From Actinomycetota bacterium (GTDB lineage: Bacteria; Actinomycetota; Acidimicrobiia; Acidimicrobiales; JAJPHE01): a stretch of 64,000 bases of DNA. The position numbers and the translations under genes are program-made. The stretch lies in contig DAHUYE010000036.1 in NCBI GenBank assembly GCA_027315345.1, positions 28,074 through 92,073 of the forward strand, in the 5' to 3' direction. Positions 24,991 through 33,182 of this stretch are shown one piece after another; the stretch's first letter is position 1; every line of letters starts with the position of its first letter. Under the pieces are notes generated by a model. That model was not told the DNA's origin and searched no databases. It worked only from the letters and a program-made list of their open reading frames with translations.

Positions 24991-25852
24991 ACAGCCGGCC
25001 GATATGGCCGAGGTCCTGCAGGGCATCGACCGTCCCCGCCCGCTGCCCGCCGGCCTTCGGGACCGACTCGAGATGGCCCTCTCCTCCGTGGCCCCTCCCG
25101 GTGCGGAGGAGGCGGCCCGGGCGCTTCCGCCCGGTCTCTCCGATCGGCTGAGCGGCCTCATCCTGGCCGAGGTGGGCCGACCCGGGGGCGAGATGGAAGC
25201 GAGGCGCTCAGCGGTCCGATGGGCCGGCCGCTGGCAGGGCGTTCTGGCCGGTGCGGCCGCTGCCGGCCTTCTGGTGGCCGCCGGGGTGGGGATCGGCCTC
25301 CATTCCGCCGGGCCGTCACGGAACTCGGCCACCGCCACGGGCTCGGCTCACCGGGGTGGCTCGGCATCCAATTCCAGCGGCATCAGTTCCGGCTCGCCCC
25401 TGAGCCCGACGGCCGCCCCGGCCCTACCGGGAGTGGTAGGCGGAGCGCCGTCGACGGTCAGCCCCACCAGCTCCACTGCCACCGCCTCCGGCTCTGCCTC
25501 GGCCGGTTCAGCGACCGCCGCCGGCGGATCGACGGGGACCCAGCCGGCCCCCGCTCCTCCCTCGGCCGCGGCCGAAGCCGCTCCGAGCGCCGCCCCTCAG
25601 GTCCGGTCCCTCAGCCCTACCCAGGGACCGACCACCGGGGGCACCTGGGTCACCATCACCGGCATCAACCTGAGCGGCGCTACCGCCGTCCACTTCGGTA
25701 CGACCGCCGCCAGCCAGATGGCGGTGGAGCCCAACGGCCAGGTCAGGGCTCTATCTCCGGCTCACCTGCCCGGATCGGTGGATGTGGTCGTCACCACATC
25801 GGAGGGCACCTCACCCACCACCCCAGGTGACGTCTTCGACTTCACCCCCTAG
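24983..25852 (+). CDS. membrane protein with extracellular TIG domain, putative anti-sigma partner
   Basis: A 289-residue protein; ATG 24983 overlaps the sigma gene. Cytoplasmic residues 1-80 have no zinc HxxxCxxC motif but contain two similar PxGLxDRL segments (LPAGLRDRLEMAL, LPPGLSDRLSGLI). One transmembrane helix spans 84-107. A Ser/Thr/Ala/Pro linker leads to an IPT/TIG domain (about 205-289: SLSPTQGPTTGGTWVTITGI). The layout fits a sigma-controlling membrane sensor, though the N-terminus is not a recognised anti-sigma domain. Confidence 0.75.
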   Translation: MAEQPADMAEVLQGIDRPRPLPAGLRDRLEMALSSVAPPGAEEAARALPPGLSDRLSGLILAEVGRPGGEMEARRSAVRWAGRWQGVLAGAAAAGLLVAAGVGIGLHSAGPSRNSATATGSAHRGGSASNSSGISSGSPLSPTAAPALPGVVGGAPSTVSPTSSTATASGSASAGSATAAGGSTGTQPAPAPPSAAAEAAPSAAPQVRSLSPTQGPTTGGTWVTITGINLSGATAVHFGTTAASQMAVEPNGQVRALSPAHLPGSVDVVVTTSEGTSPTTPGDVFDFTP

Positions 25853-25925
25853 TCCGTAGTTGGCCGACAGTTTGTCGACGCTTCGTGGAACCGGCTGTCG
25901 AGCATGTACACGCCCCTGCACCCCG

Positions 25926-26894
25926 TTACGGGCCGAGGCGCCCCAGGATCTCCTTGGATGTGATCGCCCCCGGGGGCCATCCCTCCCTCACGGCCTGCCT
26001 GGCCAGCAGACAGACCAGCTCGTTGGCCGGGGTGGGCACCCGGTGGAGCCGGCCCAGGAGGACGATCTCCCCGTTGAGGAACTCGGTTTCGATGGCGCCG
26101 GTGCCCCGGGCCAGGCTCTGCCACGAGGAGTCACCCAGTCTTTCGGCGCCGTTAACCTTCCCGAGCTGGAGGTGTTGGCCGCGCCGCTCGCGGTCCTCCT
26201 CGGCCGAGGCGTAGTCGATGCCGGCCGCCTGGTAGCAGGACTCGGCCTCCTCCCGCAGTCTCCGGTTGAGCGGGCCCCCCCTCTCCTCCGGGCCGCACAG
26301 AGCGCTGATGACGTTGCCCAGGTTCATCAAGAGCTTGGTGTACTTCCAACGCATCACGTCGGCCCGGACCTCGCTGTCGATGGTGGAGCGCCGGAAGGCT
26401 TCGGCCACGGCCGAGGCGGTGGCGTCGGTGCCGGAGGGATAGCGGCCGATATCGAGGATGGCTGAGGTCGGAGCGGAATAGGCGATGACCACGCCCGGCT
26501 CCATGTGGCCGGCCGGGCAGGCGACGAAGACCCCGTACACCGACTCGAAGCTGCGCAACATCACCCGCTCGTTGACCACGCCGTTCTGGAGACAGACGAT
26601 GGCCACCGAAGGCGGTGCGGAGCGGACCAGGGCGTCGCGGGCGGCGGATGTGTCCTGTCCTTTGACGGCCAGGAGGACGACGTCGTCATTCCTCCAGTCG
26701 ATCTCGGCCGGATGCTCCCTCACCTCCGGGTGCAGGGTGACACTGCCGGCGGGGGAGTCGATCCGCAGGCCGTGCTCGGCCAAGGTCGCCCGGTGTCGGC
26801 CCCGGGCCAGCAAACTCACCTCATGACCGCTCTCGGCCAGGCGGCCCCCGACCACCCCTCCGATGGCGCCGGCCCCGTAGACGATGAACCTCAT
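25926..26894 (-). CDS. 2-dehydropantoate 2-reductase family protein
   Basis: A 322-residue ApbA/PanE-type NADPH enzyme. The N-terminal Rossmann motif is IVYGAGAIGGVVGGRLAESG, then SLLARGRH. The substrate loop is VKGQDTSAARDAL; the catalytic Lys is likely in MRWKYTKLLMNLGN. PanE reduces ketopantoate to pantoate in pantothenate synthesis; many paralogues act on other keto acids, so the exact substrate is uncertain. Monocistronic, divergent from a lipoprotein gene. Confidence 0.82.
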   Translation of the reverse strand: MRFIVYGAGAIGGVVGGRLAESGHEVSLLARGRHRATLAEHGLRIDSPAGSVTLHPEVREHPAEIDWRNDDVVLLAVKGQDTSAARDALVRSAPPSVAIVCLQNGVVNERVMLRSFESVYGVFVACPAGHMEPGVVIAYSAPTSAILDIGRYPSGTDATASAVAEAFRRSTIDSEVRADVMRWKYTKLLMNLGNVISALCGPEERGGPLNRRLREEAESCYQAAGIDYASAEEDRERRGQHLQLGKVNGAERLGDSSWQSLARGTGAIETEFLNGEIVLLGRLHRVPTPANELVCLLARQAVREGWPPGAITSKEILGRLGP

Positions 26895-26947
26895 CCAGCC
26901 GAGCTTAGGTAAACGGTTGCGTTCCGGCCCCGGGCTGACAGGCCAGA

Positions 26948-27787
26948 ATGGGCCGGGTGCGGAGTACAGCGACCGGCGTCGCCATGGTGGCTCTCCTGGG
27001 CCTGGCCGGGGCCGGATGTGCAGCCGGGTCCAAGCCCCCGGGTCCGCCGGTCGGCCCCGCCGCCGCCTTCGTCCCCATTATCGAGCCCTTCGACCCGGGG
27101 CACCCGGCTCTGGCCCGGACCGGCGGAGGAACCTGTTCGGATGCTCAGACCACCGTGGCCATGGAGAACTGCTACGAGGCCAACGCCGAGAATGCCGACG
27201 CGGCCATCGATTCGCTGAGAAGGTCACAGTTTGCCGTCGCCACCGCCGCGGGCAAGGCGGCCATCAACGCCGACGATGAACGCTGGATCAAGGGCCGGCC
27301 TCAGATATGTGCCGCCGCCTATCAGAGCGGGGGCAGCATCGATGAGGTGGATATCGCCTCGTGCCTGGCCGACGTCAGCGTCGCCCGGCTGGACGGGCTG
27401 CGGGGCGTTGCGCCCGAGGGGCACCTGCAGGGGACGGACAACACCGACGTCAGCCAGCTGGCCTACTTCACTGCCGCCGACGGCACCCGCGTAGGTCTCA
27501 TCCACACCCACGGAGACCAGACCGGAGGGGCGGTGGTGGCCTGGGTGATCATCGGGGGCTACCGCGGCTACCGGGTCGAGCCGGCCCAGTTCCGCTATGT
27601 GGACGGAAGCTTCACCGACCTCGGCATTCTCCAGGATGGCTCCGCCGCCGGCCACCAGGTCGGGGTCGGAAGGATGTACCAGTTCAGTGTCGACTATTCC
27701 CGCCTGGCCTCCGATCCGGGGGCGGCCAACGCGACGGGCGGATTCGACGTCGGGGCCGGGGGCGTGACCGAGGCCGTCTTCCGCTGA
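26948..27787 (+). CDS. lipoprotein with LprI-like domain
   Basis: A 279-residue lipoprotein. Signal peptide VAMVALLGLAGAGC has the lipobox Cys24. Residues about 58-135 (CSDAQTTVAMENCYEANAEN ... PQICAAAYQSG ... ASCLADVSVARLDGL) look like the DUF1311/lysozyme-inhibitor LprI fold with paired cysteines. The C-terminal half (HTHGDQTGGAVVAWVII, YRVEPAQFRYVDGSF) is unrecognised. It may bind a cell-wall hydrolase (by family), but this is not shown. Confidence 0.75.
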   Translation: MGRVRSTATGVAMVALLGLAGAGCAAGSKPPGPPVGPAAAFVPIIEPFDPGHPALARTGGGTCSDAQTTVAMENCYEANAENADAAIDSLRRSQFAVATAAGKAAINADDERWIKGRPQICAAAYQSGGSIDEVDIASCLADVSVARLDGLRGVAPEGHLQGTDNTDVSQLAYFTAADGTRVGLIHTHGDQTGGAVVAWVIIGGYRGYRVEPAQFRYVDGSFTDLGILQDGSAAGHQVGVGRMYQFSVDYSRLASDPGAANATGGFDVGAGGVTEAVFR

Positions 27788-27800
27788 CCGGACCGACGGT

Positions 27801-28319
27801 TCAGGCGGTGGGTGCCTTGGCCTCCAGCATGTAGCCCCGACCGGGGAGGGTGTGGATGGAAAGTCCGGTCTGCGCCAGCCGGCGGCGCAGTCGCAGGACC
27901 TGGATGCGTAGGTTGCCCCGGCTGTCGGTTCCACTTCCCCAGCCCGCCGCCAGCAGCTCATCGGTGGCCACCGCTTCTCCCAGCCGGTCGAGCAGGAGCC
28001 GGAACAGCCGGGCCTCCAGGGGAGGAAGGTCGACCCAGCGGTCGCCCATGTGCAGAATGCCCATGGAGTCGAGGTGGGGCCGCTCCTGGCCGCTGTGGAA
28101 GCGGAGGCGCTTCAGCAGGGCGGTTGCCCGGGCCGAGATGTCCTCCTCCGAGGCCGGCAGCCTGACCCAGTCCTCTAGGCAACCCTCGACCGGGGGTAGC
28201 TCGGCTCCGCTTTCCACCAGGTAAAGGCGGCCCGGCCCGGCCGCCCCCTGCAGAGCGACGGGTGGTCCCGGCCAGGGGATGAAAGCGACCCCGTCCACGC
28301 CAAGGTCAGATGCCGTCAC
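27801..28319 (-). CDS. winged-helix (OmpR-type) DNA-binding protein without receiver domain
   Basis: A 172-residue protein from GTG 28319. The C-terminal 100 residues are an OmpR/PhoB-type winged helix: LPPLEARLFRLLLDRLGEAVATDELLAAGW, then NLRIQVLRLRRRLAQ and TLPGRGYMLE. The N-terminal 70 residues (VAFIPWPGPPVAL ... RLYLVESGAELP) replace the usual receiver and lack a phospho-acceptor Asp. The frame stays open further upstream, but only as antisense of the divergent lipoprotein gene. It probably controls that gene or itself. Confidence 0.78.
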   Translation of the reverse strand: MTASDLGVDGVAFIPWPGPPVALQGAAGPGRLYLVESGAELPPVEGCLEDWVRLPASEEDISARATALLKRLRFHSGQERPHLDSMGILHMGDRWVDLPPLEARLFRLLLDRLGEAVATDELLAAGWGSGTDSRGNLRIQVLRLRRRLAQTGLSIHTLPGRGYMLEAKAPTA

Positions 28320-28368
28320 GGCCTCGCTTCCACCCCGGGTCCGGTCCGGACACAGAGCTACCTTGTCC

Positions 28369-28384
28369 CGGGGATGTTTCCCCG
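28369..28384. promoter_or_regulatory. hairpin CGGGGA-TGTT-TCCCCG in divergent promoter region
   Basis: A perfect 6-base stem with a 4-base loop between the divergent winged-helix and TolB-like genes. It could be a regulator site or leader hairpin. Only its symmetry supports it. Confidence 0.3.
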
Positions 28385-28409
28385 GGTTTGCCCGATCGTT
28401 ACGGTCACG

Positions 28410-28427
28410 CGAACTCCCGATAGTTCG
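28410..28427. promoter_or_regulatory. inverted repeat CGAACT-N6-AGTTCG
   Basis: A perfect 6-base inverted repeat with a 6-base spacer in the region shared by the winged-helix gene (start 28319) and the lipoprotein gene (start 28515). The arms resemble the SOS half-site, but the spacer is too long for LexA. It is a candidate site for the adjacent winged-helix protein. Confidence 0.4.
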
Positions 28428-28514
28428 GTTTCGTTTCGGCCCGGGCCGAAAAACATTCACGCCCAGGCGGTGGGGCGCGTCCGATCCACCCCAAATGTGG
28501 CGCGAAGGTATGTC

Positions 28515-30026
28515 ATGGGGTTGATGAACGGCGGACCCTCGAGAATCCAGATCACGACGGGACGCGCCTATCGCGCCACCGTCACCGCTGGGCTGGTGGT
28601 GATGCTGCTGACGGCGGCCTCCTGTGGCACCGCCGCCGGCTCTCGGCGCGCCTCGACCCACGGATCGACCGGTGCGGGCGTAACCGGTTCGCCGGCGCGG
28701 GCCGCTGCCCGCGGAATGGCCAGCGGGGCGCCCCCCACCTCGACAGCCAGCCCCGCCGGCGGGACCGGGGTTGACGTCGGGAGTGGCTCGACCCCGGTCA
28801 CCAGCGGCCGTACCTCGGACGGTCCGCCCACGACGGTGGCCACCGCCGACCGCCAGCCCCAGATCGACGCCTCTGCTCTGAGTGGCACCCGGCTGGCTTT
28901 CGTCTCCGGCCTTGGGCTGTGGGAGGTGAACTCCGGCGTCCTGAATGAGGTGGCCGACCCCACCGGGTTTGTTCCCTCCCACCCGGTCTTCTCCGCCGAT
29001 GGTCGCTGGCTGGCCTTCCTGGAGACGCCGTCGGGTTCCTCCACTGCCGCGCCCGAGCTTTGGTTGGCCACCTCGGCCGGCCGGTCCGCCCACGTGGTCA
29101 GCGCCGCTCCCGACCCCGAGTCCCTGCAGTGGTCCCCGTCGGGGGCGAAGCTGCTCGTCACCACGGCCGGAGCCACCGGGCCGGCCGAGGTGCTGGTGGT
29201 GGATCCGAGTGGGTCGACCACCCAGTTGGGCTCGGGGCTGGTGGCCTCGGCAGCCTGGTCGCCGGACGGCACCGAGGTCGGTGTCTCTCTCACCAATCAC
29301 GGGGCCGCCGGCTTCACCTCCGTCATCGAGTCCGTCCCCGCCAGCGGTGGGCTGCCGACGGTGTGGCAGACCAACACCCAGGACGTCCTGGAGGTGGCGG
29401 AGTGGTGGAGCGGATGGGGGATCATCTACTGGGACGACCCCGATGGCTCGGCGTCCATAGCCGCCGATGGCCTTCAGCTGGACGCCCTCTCGGGGGCGGC
29501 GCAGACCCCGCATCCGTTGGCCGACACCCTGGTTCGATCCGACTGGCTGGCCGCCGGGCCCGAGGGCGCCGCCGCCCTGGTGGAGGGAGGGGACCGGCTG
29601 GAGTGGGACGGCAAGACAGTGGCCGTCTGCAAGCCCTACGGCTGCCAGTCGGTCCCGACGCCGAGCGGGTCGGTCACGGTCGACCCGGCGCTGTCGGCCC
29701 AGGGCCAGCTGGCCTACGTGCAGGGCAGCGCCAGCCAGAGCTTCGATTCGGGTCCCGCCGCCGTGTCCGCCTGGGAGGCGGGGCACAGCCTGTGGGTCCA
29801 GCCGGCTGGGTCCCGCTCACCCGTGCAGCTGGTCGGCGGCGCCGGAGCCAACGCCCCGGTCTGGTCATCCGACGGCCGGCGGCTCATGTTCGTCAAGGAC
29901 GCTGCTCTGTGGATGCTCCCGGCCACCGGCGGCACGCCCGTGGAAGTGGCCTCAGATCTGAGCGTCCCGCCCTCGTACTACGGCCAGGTCCAGTGGCTGT
30001 TCCAGTTCGCCTGGGCCCCGGCCTGA
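28515..30026 (+). CDS. lipoprotein with TolB-like (PD40) beta-propeller
   Basis: A 503-residue protein. ATG 28515 follows gcgaaggta; upstream in-frame residues are unconserved. The signal VTAGLVVMLLTAASC places the lipid Cys at 37. After a Gly/Ser/Thr linker comes a series of WD/PD40-like blades: HPVFSADGRWLAFLE, ESLQWSPSGAKLLV, SAAWSPDGTEVGVSL and APVWSSDGRRLMFVKD. It is probably a surface-anchored sensor or binding protein. Divergent from a winged-helix regulator. Confidence 0.83.
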   Translation: MGLMNGGPSRIQITTGRAYRATVTAGLVVMLLTAASCGTAAGSRRASTHGSTGAGVTGSPARAAARGMASGAPPTSTASPAGGTGVDVGSGSTPVTSGRTSDGPPTTVATADRQPQIDASALSGTRLAFVSGLGLWEVNSGVLNEVADPTGFVPSHPVFSADGRWLAFLETPSGSSTAAPELWLATSAGRSAHVVSAAPDPESLQWSPSGAKLLVTTAGATGPAEVLVVDPSGSTTQLGSGLVASAAWSPDGTEVGVSLTNHGAAGFTSVIESVPASGGLPTVWQTNTQDVLEVAEWWSGWGIIYWDDPDGSASIAADGLQLDALSGAAQTPHPLADTLVRSDWLAAGPEGAAALVEGGDRLEWDGKTVAVCKPYGCQSVPTPSGSVTVDPALSAQGQLAYVQGSASQSFDSGPAAVSAWEAGHSLWVQPAGSRSPVQLVGGAGANAPVWSSDGRRLMFVKDAALWMLPATGGTPVEVASDLSVPPSYYGQVQWLFQFAWAPA

Positions 30027-30041
30027 GGCACCGGCGGCGCC

Positions 30042-30854
30042 TCAGTCCAGGGCGGCGGCCAGGTGCCCTGTCACCAGGGCGTTCCATTGATCGGGCGTCT
30101 CGAAGTAGGGGGAGTGGCCGGCCCCTTCCACCACCTCCACCCGGGCGCCCGGCACGGACGCCGCCACCCGGTGGATCCAGGCGGGCGGGAAGATCTCGTC
30201 CTCGCTGCCGACGATGAACAGCACCGGGCAGTTGATGCCCGCCGTCTCGGCGGCGGTGAAGGTGGTGGTGGTCAGCCCGGTCAGGGCCCCGGCCCGCTCG
30301 GCGTTGGGCAGGCCCCAGCCCCCGAGCTGCTGGTAAAGCAGGGCCCGGTCGGGATGGGCGCTCCGGAAGGCCGCCCCCAGGGCGGGATGGTCGCCCACCA
30401 CCGGCTGGGCCTGCCTGGGCAGGGAGCGGCGCTGCGTCCACTCCGGCACCGGGATGCCGCCCAAGGTGTCGGCCAGCACCAGGCTGGCCACCAACTCGGG
30501 CCGGGCCAGGGTCAGTCCCATGGCGGCCCACCCGCCCATGGACTGGCCCACCACGTGGGCTCGTTCGACCCAGAGGTGGTCGAGAAGGGCAGCCAGGTCA
30601 GCGGCCGCCACCGAGGGAGAAGCCGCTCCGGAGCGGTTGGTGGAGCGCCCGAAGCCCCGCTGGTCCCAGGTGACCACCCGGAAGGCCCGGCAGAACCAGG
30701 CCACCTGCTGGAACCAGACGGCGTGAGTCCCGCCGGCGCCGTGGCCCAGCACCAGCCAGGGGGCGGGTTCCTCCCCGCAGACCTCGTAGTAGAGCTGCTC
30801 TCCCTCCCGCTCCAGGAAGCCGGTGGTGCGCGGAACGCCGAATTCGCTCATCAT
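30042..30854 (-). CDS. alpha/beta hydrolase
   Basis: A 270-residue hydrolase (the start could also be the second Met). It has VLGHGAGGTHAVW (oxyanion region), WDQRGFGRS, and the nucleophile elbow VGQSMGG with Ser. The acid is in FIVGSEDEIFPP and the His in VVEGAGHSPYFE. Substrate unknown; similar proteins are esterases, lactonases or C-C hydrolases. Monocistronic, convergent with the lipoprotein gene (16 bases apart). Confidence 0.87.
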   Translation of the reverse strand: MMSEFGVPRTTGFLEREGEQLYYEVCGEEPAPWLVLGHGAGGTHAVWFQQVAWFCRAFRVVTWDQRGFGRSTNRSGAASPSVAAADLAALLDHLWVERAHVVGQSMGGWAAMGLTLARPELVASLVLADTLGGIPVPEWTQRRSLPRQAQPVVGDHPALGAAFRSAHPDRALLYQQLGGWGLPNAERAGALTGLTTTTFTAAETAGINCPVLFIVGSEDEIFPPAWIHRVAASVPGARVEVVEGAGHSPYFETPDQWNALVTGHLAAALD

Positions 30855-30961
30855 CCCTTACCGGGCCGGCGGGTCACCGGCCGACACTATGTGACCGATG
30901 CCACTCCTGGCGCCCGGCGCCGGCCTTGGGCCGGAGAGGGAGGCTCCTCTACCCTGCGGGG

Positions 30962-31933
30962 ATGCCCACCAACGCCATCGAGGCCGAAGGCCTGGTCCTG
31001 CGGTACAAGGGCGGCGTCCTGGCGCTCAACGGGGTCGATCTGGCCGTGGAGGAGGGCACCGTTTTCGGCCTGCTAGGCCCGAACGGGGCGGGCAAGACCA
31101 CCGCCGTGCGCATCTTCACCACCACCCTGGTGCCGGATTCGGGCTGGGCCCGGGTACTGGGCCTGAACGTGGTCGAACACGCCGAGGAGGTCCGGGCCAG
31201 CATCGGGCTGGCCGGGCAGTTCGCGGCCGTGGACGAGAACCTCACCGGCTACGAGAACCTGCGGCTCATCGGTCAGCTGAACCAGTTGGGCCGGCGCCGC
31301 TCGGCCCAGCGCAGCCGGGAGCTGTTGAGCCGTTTCGGGCTGGACGAGACGGCCAACCGTCCGGCCAAGACCTTCTCGGGCGGCCAGCGCCGCCGCCTGG
31401 ATGTAGCTGCCTCGCTGGTGGCCCGGCCCTCCATTCTTTTCCTGGACGAGCCCACTACCGGGCTGGATCCCCAGAGCCGGAACGACCTCTGGGTGATGAT
31501 CGAGGAGCTGGTGGCCGAGGGCACCACCGTGCTGCTGACCACCCAGTACCTGGAGGAGGCCGACCGGCTGGCCAGCATCGTGGCCGTGGTCGACCATGGG
31601 AAGGTGATAGCTCAGGGGACTCCGGAGGAGCTCAAGTCCAAGATGGGCCGTACCGTCCTGGAACTGGAGATGTCCAGCCCCGCCGACGCCGCCGCAACCG
31701 CCGAGGCCCTGGAGCGTCTCAGCGGTGAGGCCCCCCAGCTGAGCGGAGCCAAGGTCGAGATCAAGGTGGACAACGGGGCCGAGTTCCTGACCCGGGCCCT
31801 GCGCTCGCTGGACCGGCGCAAGCTGGTGCCGCTGCACCTGGCCCTGCGCGAGCCGAGTCTGGACGACGTGTTCCTGTCCCTCACCGGCCACCGGGCTGAG
31901 GAAGAGCCGGCCCGGCAGGAGGTCAAGCCATGA
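30962..31933 (+). CDS. ABC exporter ATP-binding protein, DrrA-like
   Basis: A 323-residue ATPase from ATG 30962. Walker A GPNGAGKTTAVR, signature KTFSGGQRRRLDVAAS, Walker B ILFLDEPTTGLDP, then the switch TQYLEEADRLA. The C-terminal extension resembles the DrrA/daunorubicin resistance group. Together with the next gene it exports a hydrophobic compound or lipid. Its stop overlaps the permease ATG. Confidence 0.92.
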   Translation: MPTNAIEAEGLVLRYKGGVLALNGVDLAVEEGTVFGLLGPNGAGKTTAVRIFTTTLVPDSGWARVLGLNVVEHAEEVRASIGLAGQFAAVDENLTGYENLRLIGQLNQLGRRRSAQRSRELLSRFGLDETANRPAKTFSGGQRRRLDVAASLVARPSILFLDEPTTGLDPQSRNDLWVMIEELVAEGTTVLLTTQYLEEADRLASIVAVVDHGKVIAQGTPEELKSKMGRTVLELEMSSPADAAATAEALERLSGEAPQLSGAKVEIKVDNGAEFLTRALRSLDRRKLVPLHLALREPSLDDVFLSLTGHRAEEEPARQEVKP

Positions 31934-32805
31934 GCGCCACCACCGCCACCATCCCGGTCCCTCTGGTCGGTCACCGGGAGCCCCCGGCGGCCCCTTCGGC
32001 TATGCGCCGGCTTCGGAGGGCCGTAGGCGACTCGCTGGCCATCACCGAACGGAACCTGATCGGGTTCGTGCGGGTGCCCGAGTCGCTGTTCTTCCTCTCG
32101 GTGCAGCCCATCATGTTCGTGCTGCTGTTCCGCTACGTCTTCGGGGGTGCGATCAAGATCCCCGGGGTCGACTACACCAACTACCTGATGCCGGGCATCT
32201 TCGTGCAGACGGCCGCCTTCGGATCCATCAGCACCGCCGTGGGCATGGCCGAAGATCTCCAGAAGGGACTGATCGAACGCTTCCGGGCCTTGCCCATGGC
32301 CCGCTCGGCGGTGATGGCCGGACGCAGCCTGGCCGACCTGTGCCGGGCCATGCTGGTCATCGTCATCATGACCGGGGTGGGCTTCGCGGTCGGGTTTCGG
32401 CCCCACGGCGGCGTGCTGGGCTTCTTCGCCGGGATCGGCATCCTGCTGCTGTTCGCCCAGGCCATGTCCTGGGGCTTCTCTCTCATCGGCCTGACCGCCC
32501 CCAACAGCGAGACGGCCCAGGTCATGGCTTTCCCCGTCATCTTCCCCCTGACCTTCGCCTCGTCCGCCTTCGTGGCCATTCCGTCCCTGCCGTCCTGGCT
32601 CCAGCCTTTCGCCCGGAACCAGCCCGTGTCCCAGATCATCGACGCGGTGCGGGACCTGATGTTGGGCAACAACGTCCACGTCCCGACGGTCCTGCTCTCG
32701 GGAGGCTCCACCTCCCACGCCGCCCTATTGGCCATCCTGTGGTGTCTGGCACTAGTGGGTGTGCTCGCCCCGTTGGCGGTGCGGCGCTACCGTCGGGCCG
32801 TGTGA
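31930..32805 (+). CDS. ABC-2 type permease, DrrB-like
   Basis: A 291-residue membrane protein with about six transmembrane segments (for example SLFFLSVQPIMFVLLFRYVF, MLVIVIMTGVGFAVGF and LGFFAGIGILLLFAQAM) and the cytoplasmic GLIERFRALPMARSAVMAGR loop typical of ABC-2 permeases. It is coupled to the ATPase upstream by ATGA and to the epoxide hydrolase-like gene by GTGA. Confidence 0.9.
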   Translation: MSATTATIPVPLVGHREPPAAPSAMRRLRRAVGDSLAITERNLIGFVRVPESLFFLSVQPIMFVLLFRYVFGGAIKIPGVDYTNYLMPGIFVQTAAFGSISTAVGMAEDLQKGLIERFRALPMARSAVMAGRSLADLCRAMLVIVIMTGVGFAVGFRPHGGVLGFFAGIGILLLFAQAMSWGFSLIGLTAPNSETAQVMAFPVIFPLTFASSAFVAIPSLPSWLQPFARNQPVSQIIDAVRDLMLGNNVHVPTVLLSGGSTSHAALLAILWCLALVGVLAPLAVRRYRRAV

Positions 32806-33182
32806 GCGAAGACAACAGCCCGGCCGGGGTCGTAGCCCGGTTCATAAGCGCCTGGCCCGAGGGCGATGCCGCCGCTCTGGCCTCCTTCTTCACCGACGAC
32901 GCCGTCTATCACAACATCCCGATGGAGCCGATCGTGGGGCGGGAGGCGATCGGGGCCACCTTCGCCGCTTTCATGGGGATGGCCGAGCGGATCGAGTTCG
33001 AGACCCTTCACACCGCTGTGGAAGGGTCGATCGTGATGACCGAGCGGATCGACCGCTTCATCAGCCCGGCTCGAACCGTCACCCTCCCGGTCATGGGGAC
33101 CTTCGAGGTGGTGGACGGAAAGATCCGGGCCTGGCGCGACTACTTCGACCTGGCCCAGTTCACCACCCAGATGTCGGCCTGA
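32802..33182 (+). CDS. limonene-1,2-epoxide hydrolase-like protein
   Basis: A 126-residue NTF2-fold protein starting at GTG 32802. It matches the limonene epoxide hydrolase group: FISAWPEGDAAALASFFTDDAVYHN, IPMEPIVGREAI, and catalytic-type residues Arg and Asp in MTERIDRF plus Asp in WRDYFD (Asp-Arg-Asp triad by family). It probably opens an epoxide. Position within an exporter operon suggests detoxification of the exported compound (inference). Confidence 0.8.
   Translation: MSEDNSPAGVVARFISAWPEGDAAALASFFTDDAVYHNIPMEPIVGREAIGATFAAFMGMAERIEFETLHTAVEGSIVMTERIDRFISPARTVTLPVMGTFEVVDGKIRAWRDYFDLAQFTTQMSA

Noticed and set aside
28320..29786. Long minus-strand frame continuing upstream of the winged-helix gene
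   Set aside because: It is antisense to the TolB-like lipoprotein gene, low-complexity Gly/Arg, and has no family features; only 27801-28319 is supported.
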